A stretch of DNA of 64,000 nucleotides from Adiantum capillus-veneris (lineage: Eukaryota; Streptophyta; Polypodiopsida; Polypodiales; Pteridaceae), in the NCBI GenBank assembly GCA_014529385.2, contig CM043966.1:143828711-143892710 (forward strand), given 5' to 3'. The position numbers and the translations under genes were made by a program. Positions 32,461-42,550 of the stretch are shown here, one piece after another (position 1 is the first letter of the stretch; the number at the start of each line of letters is the position of its first letter). Below the pieces are notes generated by a model. The model was not told the DNA's origin. It saw nothing but the letters and a program-made list of their open reading frames with translations, and did no database searches.

Positions 32461-33080
32461 TGGGTGACCCCTCTCCTAGAAGGACTGTAGATGTTGAGGA
32501 AAATGGTAGAGGGACTGAGCAAGGGGAAGAAGGAAAAAAGCTAGGTGATAGAGGGAGAGAAGAAGAATCACCCTCATACGGCGATACATGCATGTGAACA
32601 CCCCCAGATTCCTTAATTGTAGGGCCTATAGTGGGCTCTTGCACCACATCCGTATGTTATATTGCTCTAGAGTGTTGCTTGCATGTTTGAGCTTTGCGCA
32701 TCAATTTTCTTTCGCATGGGAAATTGCTTCCGTATCTCGAACTTTGTGGACGGGGCCTTTGTGATGTCTATCTTGCTTTCGAGACCTTCGTGATTGTAAA
32801 CCCATGATTATTTAGAAAAATGAATGCTAGAGAGTAGTTGGTGATTGAATGAAAAGAGCATAAATGCTCCAAACTCACAAACTCACTCACACTCAAACTC
32901 TCAAACGAAGTGCACTAAAAAAAAAAGTGTTTATATACATTGTCTCCCTAATGTAATCTAAAAAGGTGTAAATATGGATAAGATGACACCAAAATAGTTT
33001 ATATAAATTATAATTATCTTTTATGCTAGTTGACTTAAATTTTTCTAAAAAAATTATAATCCTTAAGTTCTCATCCAATA
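32461..33080. other. No gene supported; probable 5' flank of the transposase-like gene
   Basis: A minus ORF at 32647-32453 is Ser/Pro-rich and could belong to the N-terminus of the transposase-like gene in another frame. The remainder (32700-33080) is AT-rich without motifs. Confidence 0.4.
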
Positions 33081-33311
33081 GAATGATGTGCCTATGAGGT
33101 GGCCATGCATGGATGACATGGCCAGTCTATGTGGCAGTATGAAATGGTGATCAAATCCTCCTCAACTTCCATGTCATTATGTGACATGGAATGTTTAGGT
33201 GGCAAAAAGGTGGATGGTGAGTTGGAGTGTGGATGATGTGTCATGCTTAGTGGATTGTGAGGTGGTGAGTGATGTGGCAAGCCATGCAGGCACCACAGAC
33301 AAGTGTCACGT
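33081..33311. repeat. Low-complexity GATGTGGCA-type repeat, left of the deleted gypsy
   Basis: Irregular repeats of 'gatgacatgg', 'gatgtggca' and 'ggtggatg' are continued on the other side of the gypsy insertion at 36766-36990. The element landed inside this tract, and the copia element landed at its far end. Confidence 0.65.
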
Positions 33312-34454
33312 TGTGAGCGGGATGAAAACACACACAGCGCCTCTATAACGACCGGACACACACTCTTGGGAAGATACACACACAGACTATGGGGCACCAC
33401 TCGGCTTGCACAACACACCTCGCCGAGACAGGGAACACACCTATGGAGTGAGAGGAGAGAGACTATCCACTTGCCCACTCCACACAGAGACACACACACA
33501 CACACACACCCAAAAAACTCAGCTCAAAAGAGGAGAACTTCTGATAATTAGATACAAATGAGCTTGGGCCAACACCAATGGGGCAAACAGCTCACACAAT
33601 ATGGGTAAAATACGCCAGATACAATCACAAAGTGGAGAAGAAGCTTCATTCATAAGAGAAACTTACACAGCATAAACAGTAGAAAAACAATGAGGAATTT
33701 GGAAAAATGGACAGCTCCATTGCGTCCGGAACGGCCCAAAACCCCAGTCTACAATGTCAAAGTGCTCAAATCCGACCTCGGATGAGTAGTTTAGGGCCAA
33801 AACAGCCTCCAAAAACACCAAAAACACACCTGCGGCTGTTCCTCCTCTTCTCTCCACGTTTTTTCTGGTCTTCTCTCTATTTTTTCAGTTCCCACACTTA
33901 GCTTTATTATTTGGGCACCCTTGTCCTTTTAGATGACCTCAAACGGACCCCGAACAGACCAAAAACTGACCTCGCAGTGCATAGTTGTCACCTTTTTTGC
34001 ATCATCCGCACACCTGGCACTCATTTCTTTTCAATAATGCGTCTCGCAACCACGTGAAGTGGCCCCAAAAAGTGGTCCTAATGATGATCTTTCTACATAA
34101 CTCTCACAAGAAAACACCACTTTGTGTCCGTATTCATCCACGTGCAAATATTGACCCTGTTCGGCCTCCTGACGCCACTCGATGCCATCTGACGCACCTG
34201 CTTACCTCATGTCGTCGGCCCGTGGATAGCTTCCTTGAGAAGTTTTACACGCTACAAACTCCTCATTATTGTAGAAAAAACATACTGGTACTGGTAATAG
34301 TGAAAATCGATGCACTATGTACATGCTGTCCTACCTATACACATGTGGGCCCCACGTAACCACTTGGCTATGGAAAATGGGCAATCCTTTACTCGATGCA
34401 CCATGCATGTGTATGTACATATGCGCAATCCCTTGCTCCAAAAAACTCCTGACA
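33312..34454 (-). repeat. 3' LTR (minus sense) of the deleted gypsy
   Basis: On the plus strand it begins TGTGAGCGGGATG and ends ACTCCTGACA. It contains a short (CA)n tract at 33487-33510. The ORFs 33303-33551 and 33707-33901 recur in the other LTR and are shadows. Confidence 0.93.
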
Positions 34455-34482
34455 TAATTTTCCCATCCCCTAGCGTGCTAGA

Positions 34483-35070
34483 TCATTCATGATCAGCAGC
34501 AGCAAAAAGAGATATGAGACTCGCCGCATCACAGGTCTCCTCATCCGTCACCAACACTCCTTGATCCACATACAGCTCATCCTGCTCAACCATGATCAAC
34601 CTGGCATGATACAATTTAAGACGCAATCCATTTACCCTTGACTTATGTAGAAACCCATCCAGGTTAGCCAACTGATATGTACCATTCGGGAAACACTCCA
34701 CTACCTTGAAAGGGCCTTCCCACTTAATTTGAAACTTCTTTTGGAAGGTGTTGTCCAGCTTACTGTTGTAGCACAAAACCAAGTCATGCTTCTTGATACC
34801 CTTACTTTTGACCTTTTCATTTATCTTTGCTAAAGCCCTATCCTGCATCTGCCCATAATGTTCCAATGCACTCATCCTATCCAGCTGAACCTCTTGTAGC
34901 TGTAAGAGCCTCTCTTTGAATGCATCACTAGGCGGCCCGATCAACTTCTCTAACATCTTGACCGCAGGCAACTCTACTTCCACATGCAATAGTGCTTCTT
35001 TTCCATACACCAAATGAAATGGAGTAAACCCTGTACCTGTCTTCACCGAAGTATGGTAAGCCCATAACAA
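34483..35070 (-). pseudogene. Integrase C-terminal fragment
   Basis: The 195-residue frame starts after the catalytic core: TGTGFTPFHLVYGKEALLHV, then LDRMSALEHYGQMQDRALAK, LVLCYNSKLDNTF and KWEGPFKVVECFPNGTYQLA. This matches the matching part of the integrase at 26.9-27.8 kb, motif for motif, so both elements belong to the same gypsy branch. The zinc finger and D,D-35-E core are deleted. No stop interrupts what remains. Confidence 0.88.
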
Positions 35071-35082
35071 TAGAACCCGAGC

Positions 35083-35624
35083 ATCAAGTAGGACTCACTA
35101 GTACATAGCCTATGGCGAGGTCACAAAAAGGGTGCTCCAGCTACCTGTATCACCGAAAGGATCTCTACATTTGAGAATCCCCCAGCTCAATAAAAACCTC
35201 ACGCTATCGACCCTCACACGAAGGCTAATGCAAATCGTTTATAGTCAAGTCTCAGAAAGGACTATCTTCCAGACCAAGTCTCAGAAATGGTTGGGACTGC
35301 CAAATACAACCAAGTATGGCTCCACAAATGTGTACAATGGCAGTTTCCACAAGTAACATACAATCCAGCAGACAATGCGCTCAAATAGGCGCCAAGTGAT
35401 GCATACCCACAACAACTGCAAGTGACATCACTGCTAGTATATCACTGTACTCCAGCTACCTGTACCTGTGTGAATCACCTCTACCTGTACCTGTCCCTGT
35501 AACCTATAACCTGTAACCTGTAGCCTGTAATCTGTAACCTGTAACCTGTAATCTGTAATCCCGAAGCTCGAAGCTCGAAGAAGAAGGTACTCGAAGAAGA
35601 TCCTCAGTGGTGGCACCAAAAGAA
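35083..35624 (-). other. Composite leader with a copia-related stretch and a CTGTAACC minisatellite
   Basis: Bases 35148-35225 match 41650-41730 in the 5' leader of the copia element (shared 'ctgtatcaccgaaaggatct' and 'gagaatcccccagctcaata'). Bases 35490-35562 are about nine copies of an 8-bp unit, CTGTAACC with variants. The stretch sits where the gypsy's 5' leader and Gag-Pol should be. It is either a copia fragment inside a deleted gypsy or a leader module shared by two families. Confidence 0.65.
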
Positions 35625-36765
35625 TGTGAGCGGGATGAAAACACACACAGCGCCTCTATAACGACCCGACACACACTCTTGGGAAGATACACACACACAC
35701 TATGGGGCACCACTCGGCTTGCACAACACACCTGGCCGAGACAGGGAACACACCTATGGAGTGAGAGGAGAGAGACTATCCACTTGCCCACTCCACACAG
35801 AGACACACACACACACACACACTCAAAAAACTCAGCTCAAAAGAGAAGAACTTCTGATAATTAGATACAAATGAGCTTGGGCCAACACCAATGGGGCAAA
35901 CAGCTCACACAATATGGGTAAAATATGCCAGATACAATCACAAAGTGGAGAAGAAGCTTCATTCATAGGAGAAACTTACACAACCAAAACAGCAGAAAAA
36001 CAATGAGGAATTTGGCAAAATGGACAGCGCCATCGCGTCCGGAACGGCCCAAAACCCTAGTCTACAATGTCAAAGTGCTCAAATCCGACCTCGGATGAGC
36101 AGTTTAGGGCCAAAACAGACTCCAAAAACACCAAAACACACCTGCGGCTGTTCCTCCTCTTCTCTCCACGTTTTTTCTGGTCTTCTCTCTGTTTTTTCAG
36201 TTCCCACACTTAGCTTTATTATTTGGGCACCCTTGGACTTTTAGATGACCTCAAACGGACCCCGAACAGGCCAAAAACTGACCTCGTAGTGCATAGTTGT
36301 CACCTTTTTTGCATCATCCGCACACTTGGCACTCATTTCTTTTCAATAATGCGTCTCGAAACCACGTGAAGTGGCCCCAAAAATTGGTTCTAATGATGAA
36401 CTTTCTGCATAACTCTCACATAAAACACCACTTTGTGTCCGTATTCATCCACGTGCAAATATTGACCCTGTTCAGCCTCCTTACGCCACTGGATGCCATC
36501 TGACGCACCTGCTTACCTCATGTCATCGGCCCGCGGATAGCTTCCTCGAGAAGTTTTACGTGCTATAAACTCCTCATTATTGTAGCAAAAACATACTGGT
36601 ACTGGTGATAGTGAAAATCGATGCACTATGTACATGCTGTCCTACATGTACACATGTGGGCCCCACGTAACCACCTGGCTATGGAAATTGGGCAATCCTT
36701 TATTTGATGCACCATGCATGTGTATGTACATATGCGCAATCCCTTGCTCCAAAAAACTCCTGACA
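35625..36765 (-). repeat. 5' LTR (minus sense) of the deleted gypsy
   Basis: This is the second copy of the 1.14-kb LTR. It differs from the first by scattered substitutions and small indels, a few percent by eye. Confidence 0.93.
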
Positions 36766-36769
36766 ATGT

Positions 36770-36993
36770 GAGGTGGTGGATGACATGGCATCTAACGTAA
36801 GGTGGCAGTTGAGGTTGGTGGATGAGGTGGCATTTAGGATGATGTGGCACACCAAGTGTGGAGTTAAACTTTTGACTCTGGTGATGTTGAAGGTGACATG
36901 GGGTGATGACAAGGACTTTTGGTGATGTGGCAGCCTCCTTGTATGGCATGGAATAGACAAGTAGGATTGGGAGAAAGAGACCAAACCATGAAA
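36770..36993. repeat. Low-complexity GATGTGGCA-type repeat, right of the deleted gypsy
   Basis: It continues the repeat tract seen at 33081-33311 ('ggtggatgacatggca', 'gatgaggtggca', 'gatgatgtggca'), and ends with TGAAA, which is the target duplication of the copia element. Confidence 0.6.
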
Positions 36994-37185
36994 TGAAGGA
37001 GTACGAGCGGAAGTGCGACGCGAGAGAGAGTGCGAGAAGAAGAGCACAACGATATGGTGAACTCGCTCTACTGTAATGTGTAGAGCATAGTGAGTTCTTA
37101 TTAGGTTTTTACAAAAGAATATGTGTACATACCTGGCGGCCCGCCCACTTACCTGGGCAACCACATTGGGCTTTATACCCCAACA
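36994..37185 (-). repeat. 3' LTR (minus sense) of the copia element
   Basis: Minus-sense start TGTTGGGGTATAAAGCCC, with a TATA box (GGTATAAAG) only about 8 bp into the LTR, and end CTCCTTCA. The minus-sense polypurine tract AAGTGGGAGGT lies at 37186-37197. Confidence 0.95.
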
Positions 37186-37274
37186 ACCTCCCACTTAAAG
37201 TCCAATGTGGTACTTTAAGTGTGAGAGAAGCTACTATACAAGCTAATATACAAGAGATGTAGAGAAGTGATGTA

Positions 37275-38390
37275 CTACCCTACACCTAACTGCTTGCGAA
37301 AATGCGCAAAGCTCTCTGAGGGAAGTCCTTTTGTAAGTAGATCAGCAGGATTTTCTGTGGTGTGAAATTTGACAAGCTGAAGTTGCTTATCCTCGAGCAT
37401 TTCCCTGATGAAATGATACTTCACATCCACATGCTTTGTCTTTGAGTGATAAACTAGATTGCGAGCCAATTGTATAGCACTTTGACTATCACAATATAAC
37501 ACAGGCATCTCTTCTTTGATTCCCAAATCTATTACTAGTCGATTAAGCCAAATTGATTCTTTGCATGCCTTTGATGCTGCTACATATTCAGCCTCTGTAG
37601 TAGGCTGAGTAACACAATCTTGTAATCTAGAACGCCATGATACTGCTCCACCAGCGAATGTAAAGACATACCTTAATATAGACCTTCGGTTGTCTAAGTC
37701 ACCTGCATAATCTGAGTCTGTAAAACCCGTTACACTTAGCTCCTGACTCCCATAGCATATACAAATACTCTTTGTAGCTTTCAGGTATCTCAATATTCCT
37801 TTCACTGCCTCCCAATGTTTCTTGCCTGGGTTTGACATGTATCGACTTACTACTCCCACTGCAAATGCAATGTCTGGGCGAGTAGCAATCATTGCATACA
37901 TCAAACTACCCACTGTAGATGCATATGGAATCTTATCCATTTCAGCCTGTTCTTCCTCAGACACAGGACAATCTTGTTTGCTAAGTTTCACATATGGTGG
38001 CAATGGAACACTCAATGCCTTTCCCTTCTCCATATTGAAACGTTGCAAAACCTTGTCAATATACTCTGTTTGAGATAACCAAATCAACTTCTTTGATCTG
38101 TCTCTCTCAATGCGCATACCAAGTATATGTCTTGCCTCACCCATGTCTTTCATGTCAAACGATTTTTCCATCTTTGACTTCAAAGCTGAAATTTCTTCCA
38201 AGTGCTTGCCAGCAATCAACATGTCATCCACATACAAAATAAGGATCAGCCAACTGCCATCCTTAGCCTTCTTTGTATATAGACAGTGATCGAACTCACT
38301 ACATTTGTAGCCTTGAGAAAGCATAAACTTGTGGAATTTATGGTACCATGCCCTCGGTGATTGTTTTAAGCCATAAAGACTCTTTAACAA
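37275..38390 (-). CDS. pol: Copia reverse transcriptase (C-terminal part) and RNase H
   Basis: The 371-residue frame starts at LKSLYGLKQSPRAWYHKFHK. The RT catalytic YVDD is at residues about 52-55, followed by FDMKDMGEARHILGM, VGSLMYAMIATRPDIAFAVG and GILRYLK. RNase H is complete: FTDSDYAGD, TEAEYVAASKACKESIWL, YCDSQSAIQLARN and KTKHVDVKYHFIREML, ending ADLLTKGLPSE. It continues the frame of 38858-38430 across a TAA at 38430-38432 (where GAA for Glu would fit). It copies element RNA into DNA in the cytoplasmic particle. Confidence 0.93.
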   Translation of the reverse strand: MLKSLYGLKQSPRAWYHKFHKFMLSQGYKCSEFDHCLYTKKAKDGSWLILILYVDDMLIAGKHLEEISALKSKMEKSFDMKDMGEARHILGMRIERDRSKKLIWLSQTEYIDKVLQRFNMEKGKALSVPLPPYVKLSKQDCPVSEEEQAEMDKIPYASTVGSLMYAMIATRPDIAFAVGVVSRYMSNPGKKHWEAVKGILRYLKATKSICICYGSQELSVTGFTDSDYAGDLDNRRSILRYVFTFAGGAVSWRSRLQDCVTQPTTEAEYVAASKACKESIWLNRLVIDLGIKEEMPVLYCDSQSAIQLARNLVYHSKTKHVDVKYHFIREMLEDKQLQLVKFHTTENPADLLTKGLPSESFAHFRKQLGVG

Positions 38391-38429
38391 CTGGCATACC
38401 CAATCTTCCTTGCCTTTCTCAACAAACCC

Positions 38430-38936
38430 TTATGGATGCTGCATGTAAATTTCCACATCTAAATCACCATGCAAGAACGTTGTCTTGACATCCATTTGGT
38501 GCAACACCAAATCTAATATGGCAACCAATGCAAGAAAGCATCTCAATGTAGTCATTTTGACCACCGGAGAGAAGACTTCATCAAAGTCAATGCCTTGTTC
38601 TTGCTTAAAGCCCTTGGCAACAAGCCTTGCTTTGTACTTTGGCTGACTATCATGAGCGGTGATCTTATACCTGTAAACCCATTTACAGGGTAGAGCCTTT
38701 TTTCCCTGTGGTAATTTAACTAGATTCCATGTCTGGTTTTTATGCAGAGCTGTCATCTCTGACTGCATGGCCAATTGCCAATTACCGGAGTCCTTCATTT
38801 GCACTGCTTCCTTGTAACATGAAGGCTCATTGCAATCAATCAACATGACATAGTTCATAGATGGAACAAACCTATCAGGAGGTCACGTGACACATCCAGA
38901 TCTACGCACAATAGGTGGCTAGGGCTCAGCCACAAC
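38430..38936 (-). CDS. Copia reverse transcriptase, N-terminal part
   Basis: After three stops in the linker (between 38939 and about 38880) the frame reads EPSCYKEAVQMKDSGNWQLA, ALPCKWVYRYKITA, YKARLVAKGFKQEQGIDFDE, VFSPVVKMTTLRCFLALVAI and MDVKTTFLHGDLDVEIYM. These are the usual copia RT blocks 1-3. It is in the same register as the downstream part. Confidence 0.9.
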
Positions 38937-39575
38937 CTATGGTTCCACTCTATCCTGTCCTTGCTCCTCGTGAGACCTGACATTTTGTCTTGCACGTACA
39001 GGTCCATCTTCTTGGAAGACAACTCTTCTAATCTCCTCAACCCTCTCTGATTTAGAATGATATTTGGATTCATTAAAGTGAACATCATTGCTGCGGACAA
39101 CCTTTCTGGATTCGGGATCCCAAAGTCTGTACCCCATCTCACCAGAATTACCATAGCCTAGAAAGATGCACTTTCTACTCTTTGGCTCAAGTTTGTTCCT
39201 AAATTCCTTTGGAACGTGAGTATATGCCTCACAGCCAAAGACTCTGAGATGCTTGTATGAGGGCATTTTGCCTGACCATACCATCTCTGGCACTGAATCC
39301 TTCTGCAAAACCTTGCTAGGAGATCTATTTACAAGATGAACAGTTGTTGATACAGCTTCAGCCCAAAACCCATTTGGCAGCTGTGCATTAGACAACATAC
39401 TTCTGACCTTCTCTTGTATGGTCCTATTAATCCTCTAAGCAACACCATTTTGAGGAGGATTGTAAGGAGCAGTAAGTTCACGTTTTATACCTTTTGACTC
39501 ACAAAAATCCTGAAAGGCCTTTGAAACATACTCTCCACCATTGTCAGTGCGTAAGCATTTAAGCTTCTTGCCACT
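38937..39575 (-). CDS. Copia integrase, C-terminal half of the core and tail
   Basis: It reads CLRTDNGGEYVSKAFQDFCE and YNPPQNGVA, then a TAG at 39435-39437 and INRTIQEKVRSMLSNAQLPN. In copia integrases the residue after NGVA is the catalytic Glu, so this nonsense codon replaces the active-site Glu codon (GAG to TAG is one change). The tail has VFGCEAYTHVPKEFRNKLEP and CIFLGYGNSGEMGYRLWD, the conserved GKGY-type block, and it ends in a basic, acidic-patched linker. Confidence 0.9.
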
Positions 39576-40620
39576 CTAATTCTCGACAAGTGTCACAAAC
39601 GTTTTGAAAACACTAAACGCTTCATCCTTGTGCTTGATAAAGTAATTCCATACTTTCCTCGAGTAATCATCTATAAATTTCATAAAGTAAGAAGCTCCCC
39701 CTAGAGATAGGTTAGGCATAGGTCCACACAAATCACTATGAACAAGTGCCAACTGTGTATCTCTTCTACTGCTTCTATGCTTATGTGGCTGCTGTGTTTG
39801 CTTACCATACAGACAATGTTCACAGAATTCAAAATCATTAAATGAAAAGCCAGGCAAATAACCAGAACGAGACAAGATTTCCATTCCCTTCTTGGACATA
39901 TGTCCTAACCGGCTATGCCACAAAGAAACGTTCGGCTGCTCGGTTACATTGATTACATTTTTCGAGACATTTGATACATAAATCATGTAAAGTCCTCCAG
40001 ACTTTACTCCATGTGCTACTGTCATAGAACCCTTGGATATCTTCCACATGTTTTGTCCAAAAGTGGTGACGTAGCCAGCATCATCAAGTAAACCTGTGCT
40101 GATCAAGCTCTTTGTAATTGCGGGAACATGTCTCACATTCTTCAGCGTGAAAGAAGAGCCATTCTGAAACTTCAATTGAACATCTCCAACACCTAAGATC
40201 TCACATGTCTGCCCATTGCCTAGCCGAACATGATCTTTAGTGGTTACATAAGAGGTAAACCACTCCTTGTTTGGAGACACATGAAGTGATGCCCCTGAGT
40301 CTATAATCCAGTCACTCAGTGCATTTCCATCAGATGCTGTAAGAAGAGCTGAGTCCATTGTATTCTTCAAAAAGTAGATGTCTCCTGACACTAGACGGTC
40401 ATCCTCTGCAACAGTGTTTGTCACATTTATTTCTTGAATCTTCACTGAGGACTTGTTCTTCTCACCATGGTCTTCAGCTTTCTCTTTGCCTTTTTTTGCT
40501 TTCCATTCTCTGCATTCTCTTTTCATGTGACCCTTCTTGCCACAATGGTTGCATTCTATGTCACTCTTGCCTTTAGCACTGCGGGACTTGCTACGAGACT
40601 GATTCCTCTTTCCATCTTTT
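39576..40620 (-). CDS. Copia zinc knuckle, protease and N-terminal integrase
   Basis: The frame begins after a TAA at 40620. CNHCGKKGHMKREC (CCHC knuckle) is at about 40505-40550, upstream of the first ATG (40526), so translation must come from Gag. The protease has DWIIDSGASLHVS (D-S-G-A) at about 40300, then LISTGLLDDAGY. The integrase zinc finger shows LWHSRLGHMSKKGMEILS and CEHCLYGKQ, and the first catalytic Asp is in LVHSDLCGPMPNLS. FIDDYSRKVWNYFIKHKDEA ends just before a TAG at 39576. Confidence 0.92.
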
Positions 40621-41255
40621 TACTTTTCTTTGGTCCTTCCCCTGACAACTAAGGCTGTTCCTTTGCCTTTGTCCATTGTCTTTCTATTGGTTTCTTTAGT
40701 AAGCAGACTTCCTTCTACACCTGCTATGTTCAAACCATCTGGAGGTGCAGAATTACTCAAAGCTGTGCGAAAAGTGTCCCAACTTTCCCGCAATGTGATC
40801 AACAGGAACATATCTCTAACAGGTTCATCAAACTTGACACCTTGAGCTGACAACTGACTATAGATTGTGTTGAATTCACTCAGATGATTGGACATAGGTG
40901 TCCCTTCTTTCATCTTCAAGTCAACAAGCTTCTTAAGCCAGTATACCTGTGAAGCTGCACTCTGCTTCTCATAAAGATCACTCAGCTTTAACCATGCTTG
41001 ATAAGACGACATCTCGTCTGCTACATTGAAGTAAACGCTTTCTGCCAACGTCAGCATAATGGTAGAAAGTGCCAATTCATCCATTTCGCTCCATTCATCT
41101 TCGTCCATATCTTCTGGTCTTATCTCCTTGAGCTTTATAGGTTTTATCTGCTTCTTTTGTACCAACACGTGCCAAATCTGCTTCTTTCACAATGGGAAAT
41201 TGGTTCCATCTAACTTCTTCATATTGTAAAGAGCAGTGTCCTGTGATCCAGCCAT
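40621..41255 (-). CDS. gag: Copia Gag
   Basis: The start at 41255 is the first ATG after the leader and gives MAGSQDTALYNMKKLDGTNF, the usual copia Gag opening (K-L-D-G-x-N-[FY]). A TGA at 41187-41189 sits where Trp is expected in the following PLWK motif. The rest reads ADEMSSYQAWLKLSDLYEKQ, LSEFNTIYSQLSAQGVKFDE and TALVVRGRTKEK, typical UBN2/Gag-copia sequence. A TAA at 40620 ends the piece; the zinc knuckle follows in the same frame. It forms the particle shell. Confidence 0.9.
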
Positions 41256-42340
41256 AGCTACGCTTCACATTAGTTTACTTTTCTGGGAAAAATTCGGCAG
41301 AGTTTCCCCTGTAAACTGACCTTTGAACCAATATCAACCTGTCAAATGAACCAAGAAAGCTTCAGATTCTGCATAAATTTCGGCAGAGTCTCCTTTGTAA
41401 AATGGCTCCGGTGTACTAAAAAACAGACCAAAAAACAGCTCAAAAAACATTGTCTCTCTGACACTGTAAGCTGCGGGTAAACCTGTCTTGCACCTATACT
41501 GTCTCTCACTGTCCTGTCAGTGTCCTATAAGCATAGACTGCGACAATGCCTCAACGACAGTAAAGCAAAGATGCAATCCCAACTGTCTAACTCACAGTCA
41601 ATACATCCTAGCTGCCTATCTAAGGGTGCTCGAGGGATCGCTCCAAGACCTGTATCACCGAAAGGATCTCAACATTCGAGAATCCCCCAGCTCAATAAAA
41701 CCTCACTCGACCCTCAACAAAGGCTGCAGTAAATCTGACAGTACATAGACTTCCCACAAAGTCATACATCCACAAATTTCCCACTGTATACTGTAACCGC
41801 TGCAGCGGTTGTTTGCTGCGTGACTCACAGCCAGCAAACCCTCAACAGAAATACATCATCTCTGACAATACATCCCATGTGGAAGTACCTGCAATGTCAG
41901 GATGAAATCTGGAATATCAAGAAGCAAACACAAGCTACCTGATGAACTAGTGGATGTCGCCTACAGTCTGTGTGTAGATGCGCCCGTGTCGTATGTGACA
42001 CGCCTCCAAGAACTGTGAGCCGTCCTTCGATGTGTATACATCCACAAATCAACACTCTGGGAGTGTCGATATCCTCAGCACCTGCAGTCGTAGGCTGAAA
42101 AACCCAAATTTGCAGAGTTGGATCTGCACCCATCGAGACCACGTAGTCGAGAATGGCCTGCGCAGACCTTTGTCAAAGCCGAACGGTGGCCGAGATGACC
42201 TCAGAATGAAATTCTAAGAACATCAAGTCCTTCGGGCTCGCCCACAGGATTTGGGGCCGTGTCTTCGCCTGTCGAATTTCACTCCAATCTGAGCTGGTGA
42301 CTCTAGCCTCCTGCAGTGCTGCCCCAAGCCTTGATCTGAG
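41256..42340 (-). other. Copia 5' leader (about 1.1 kb)
   Basis: This is untranslated sequence between primer site and gag. On the minus strand it contains two copies of a motif, GGAGACTCTGCCGAAATTT near 41392 and GGGGAAACTCTGCCGAATTT near 41308. The second is nearly repeated at 53472-53500. It also holds the stretch shared with 35148-35225. ORFs called here (41488-41748, 41897-42142) show no motif. Confidence 0.7.
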
Positions 42341-42351
42341 CTCTGATACCA
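42341..42351 (-). other. Primer-binding site of the copia element
   Basis: Minus-sense TGGTATCAGAG, complementary to plant initiator-Met tRNA, starts 2 bp after the 5' LTR. Confidence 0.92.
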
Positions 42352-42353
42352 GT

Positions 42354-42545
42354 TGAAGGAGTACAAGCGGAAGTGCGACGCGAGAGAGAGTGCGAGAAAA
42401 AGAGCACGACGATATGGTGAACTCGCTCTACTGTAATGTGTAAAGCATAGTGAGTTCTTATTAGGTTTTTACAAAAGAATATGTGTACATACCTGGCGGC
42501 CCGCCCACTTACCTGGGCGACCACATTGGGCTTTATACCCCAACA
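42354..42545 (-). repeat. 5' LTR (minus sense) of the copia element
   Basis: It has the same 192 bp as the left LTR with about five substitutions seen by eye (for example gagaagaag/gagaaaaag and gtagag/gtaaag). Recently inserted relative to most elements here. Confidence 0.95.
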
Positions 42546-42550
42546 TGAAA

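Larger units (their letters stand above)
33312..36765 (-). mobile_element. Internally deleted Tat-like gypsy element (3.45 kb)
   Basis: Two LTRs of 1143 and 1141 bp enclose only about 1.17 kb: the C-terminal part of integrase and a short leader. Orientation is minus: the polypurine tract (minus GGGGATGGGAAAA) is beside the left LTR, and a primer-like TGGTGCCACCACTGAGG (minus, about 35603-35619) is beside the right LTR. Flanks are ACGT (33308-33311) and ATGT (36766-36769), the same as for the gypsy at 21.5 kb. Gag, protease, RT and most of integrase are missing, so any movement would need proteins in trans. Confidence 0.88.
36994..42545 (-). mobile_element. Ty1/copia LTR retrotransposon, Tork/Tnt1-like, nearly complete (5.55 kb)
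   Basis: Two 192-bp LTRs (36994-37185 and 42354-42545) are flanked by an exact 5-bp duplication TGAAA (36989-36993 and 42546-42550). Read on the minus strand there is an initiator-Met primer site (42341-42351), a 1.1-kb leader, then a single Gag-Pol frame from an ATG at 41255 to 37275. Order is Gag, zinc knuckle, protease, integrase, RT, RNase H, as in copia. All parts lie in one frame with no frameshift, only about eight nonsense codons. RT/RNase H motifs follow tobacco Tnt1 closely. Confidence 0.95.

Noticed and set aside
35490-35562. Interstitial telomere repeat
   Set aside because: The unit is CTGTAACC (minus GGTTACAG), not the plant telomere TTTAGGG or a known variant.
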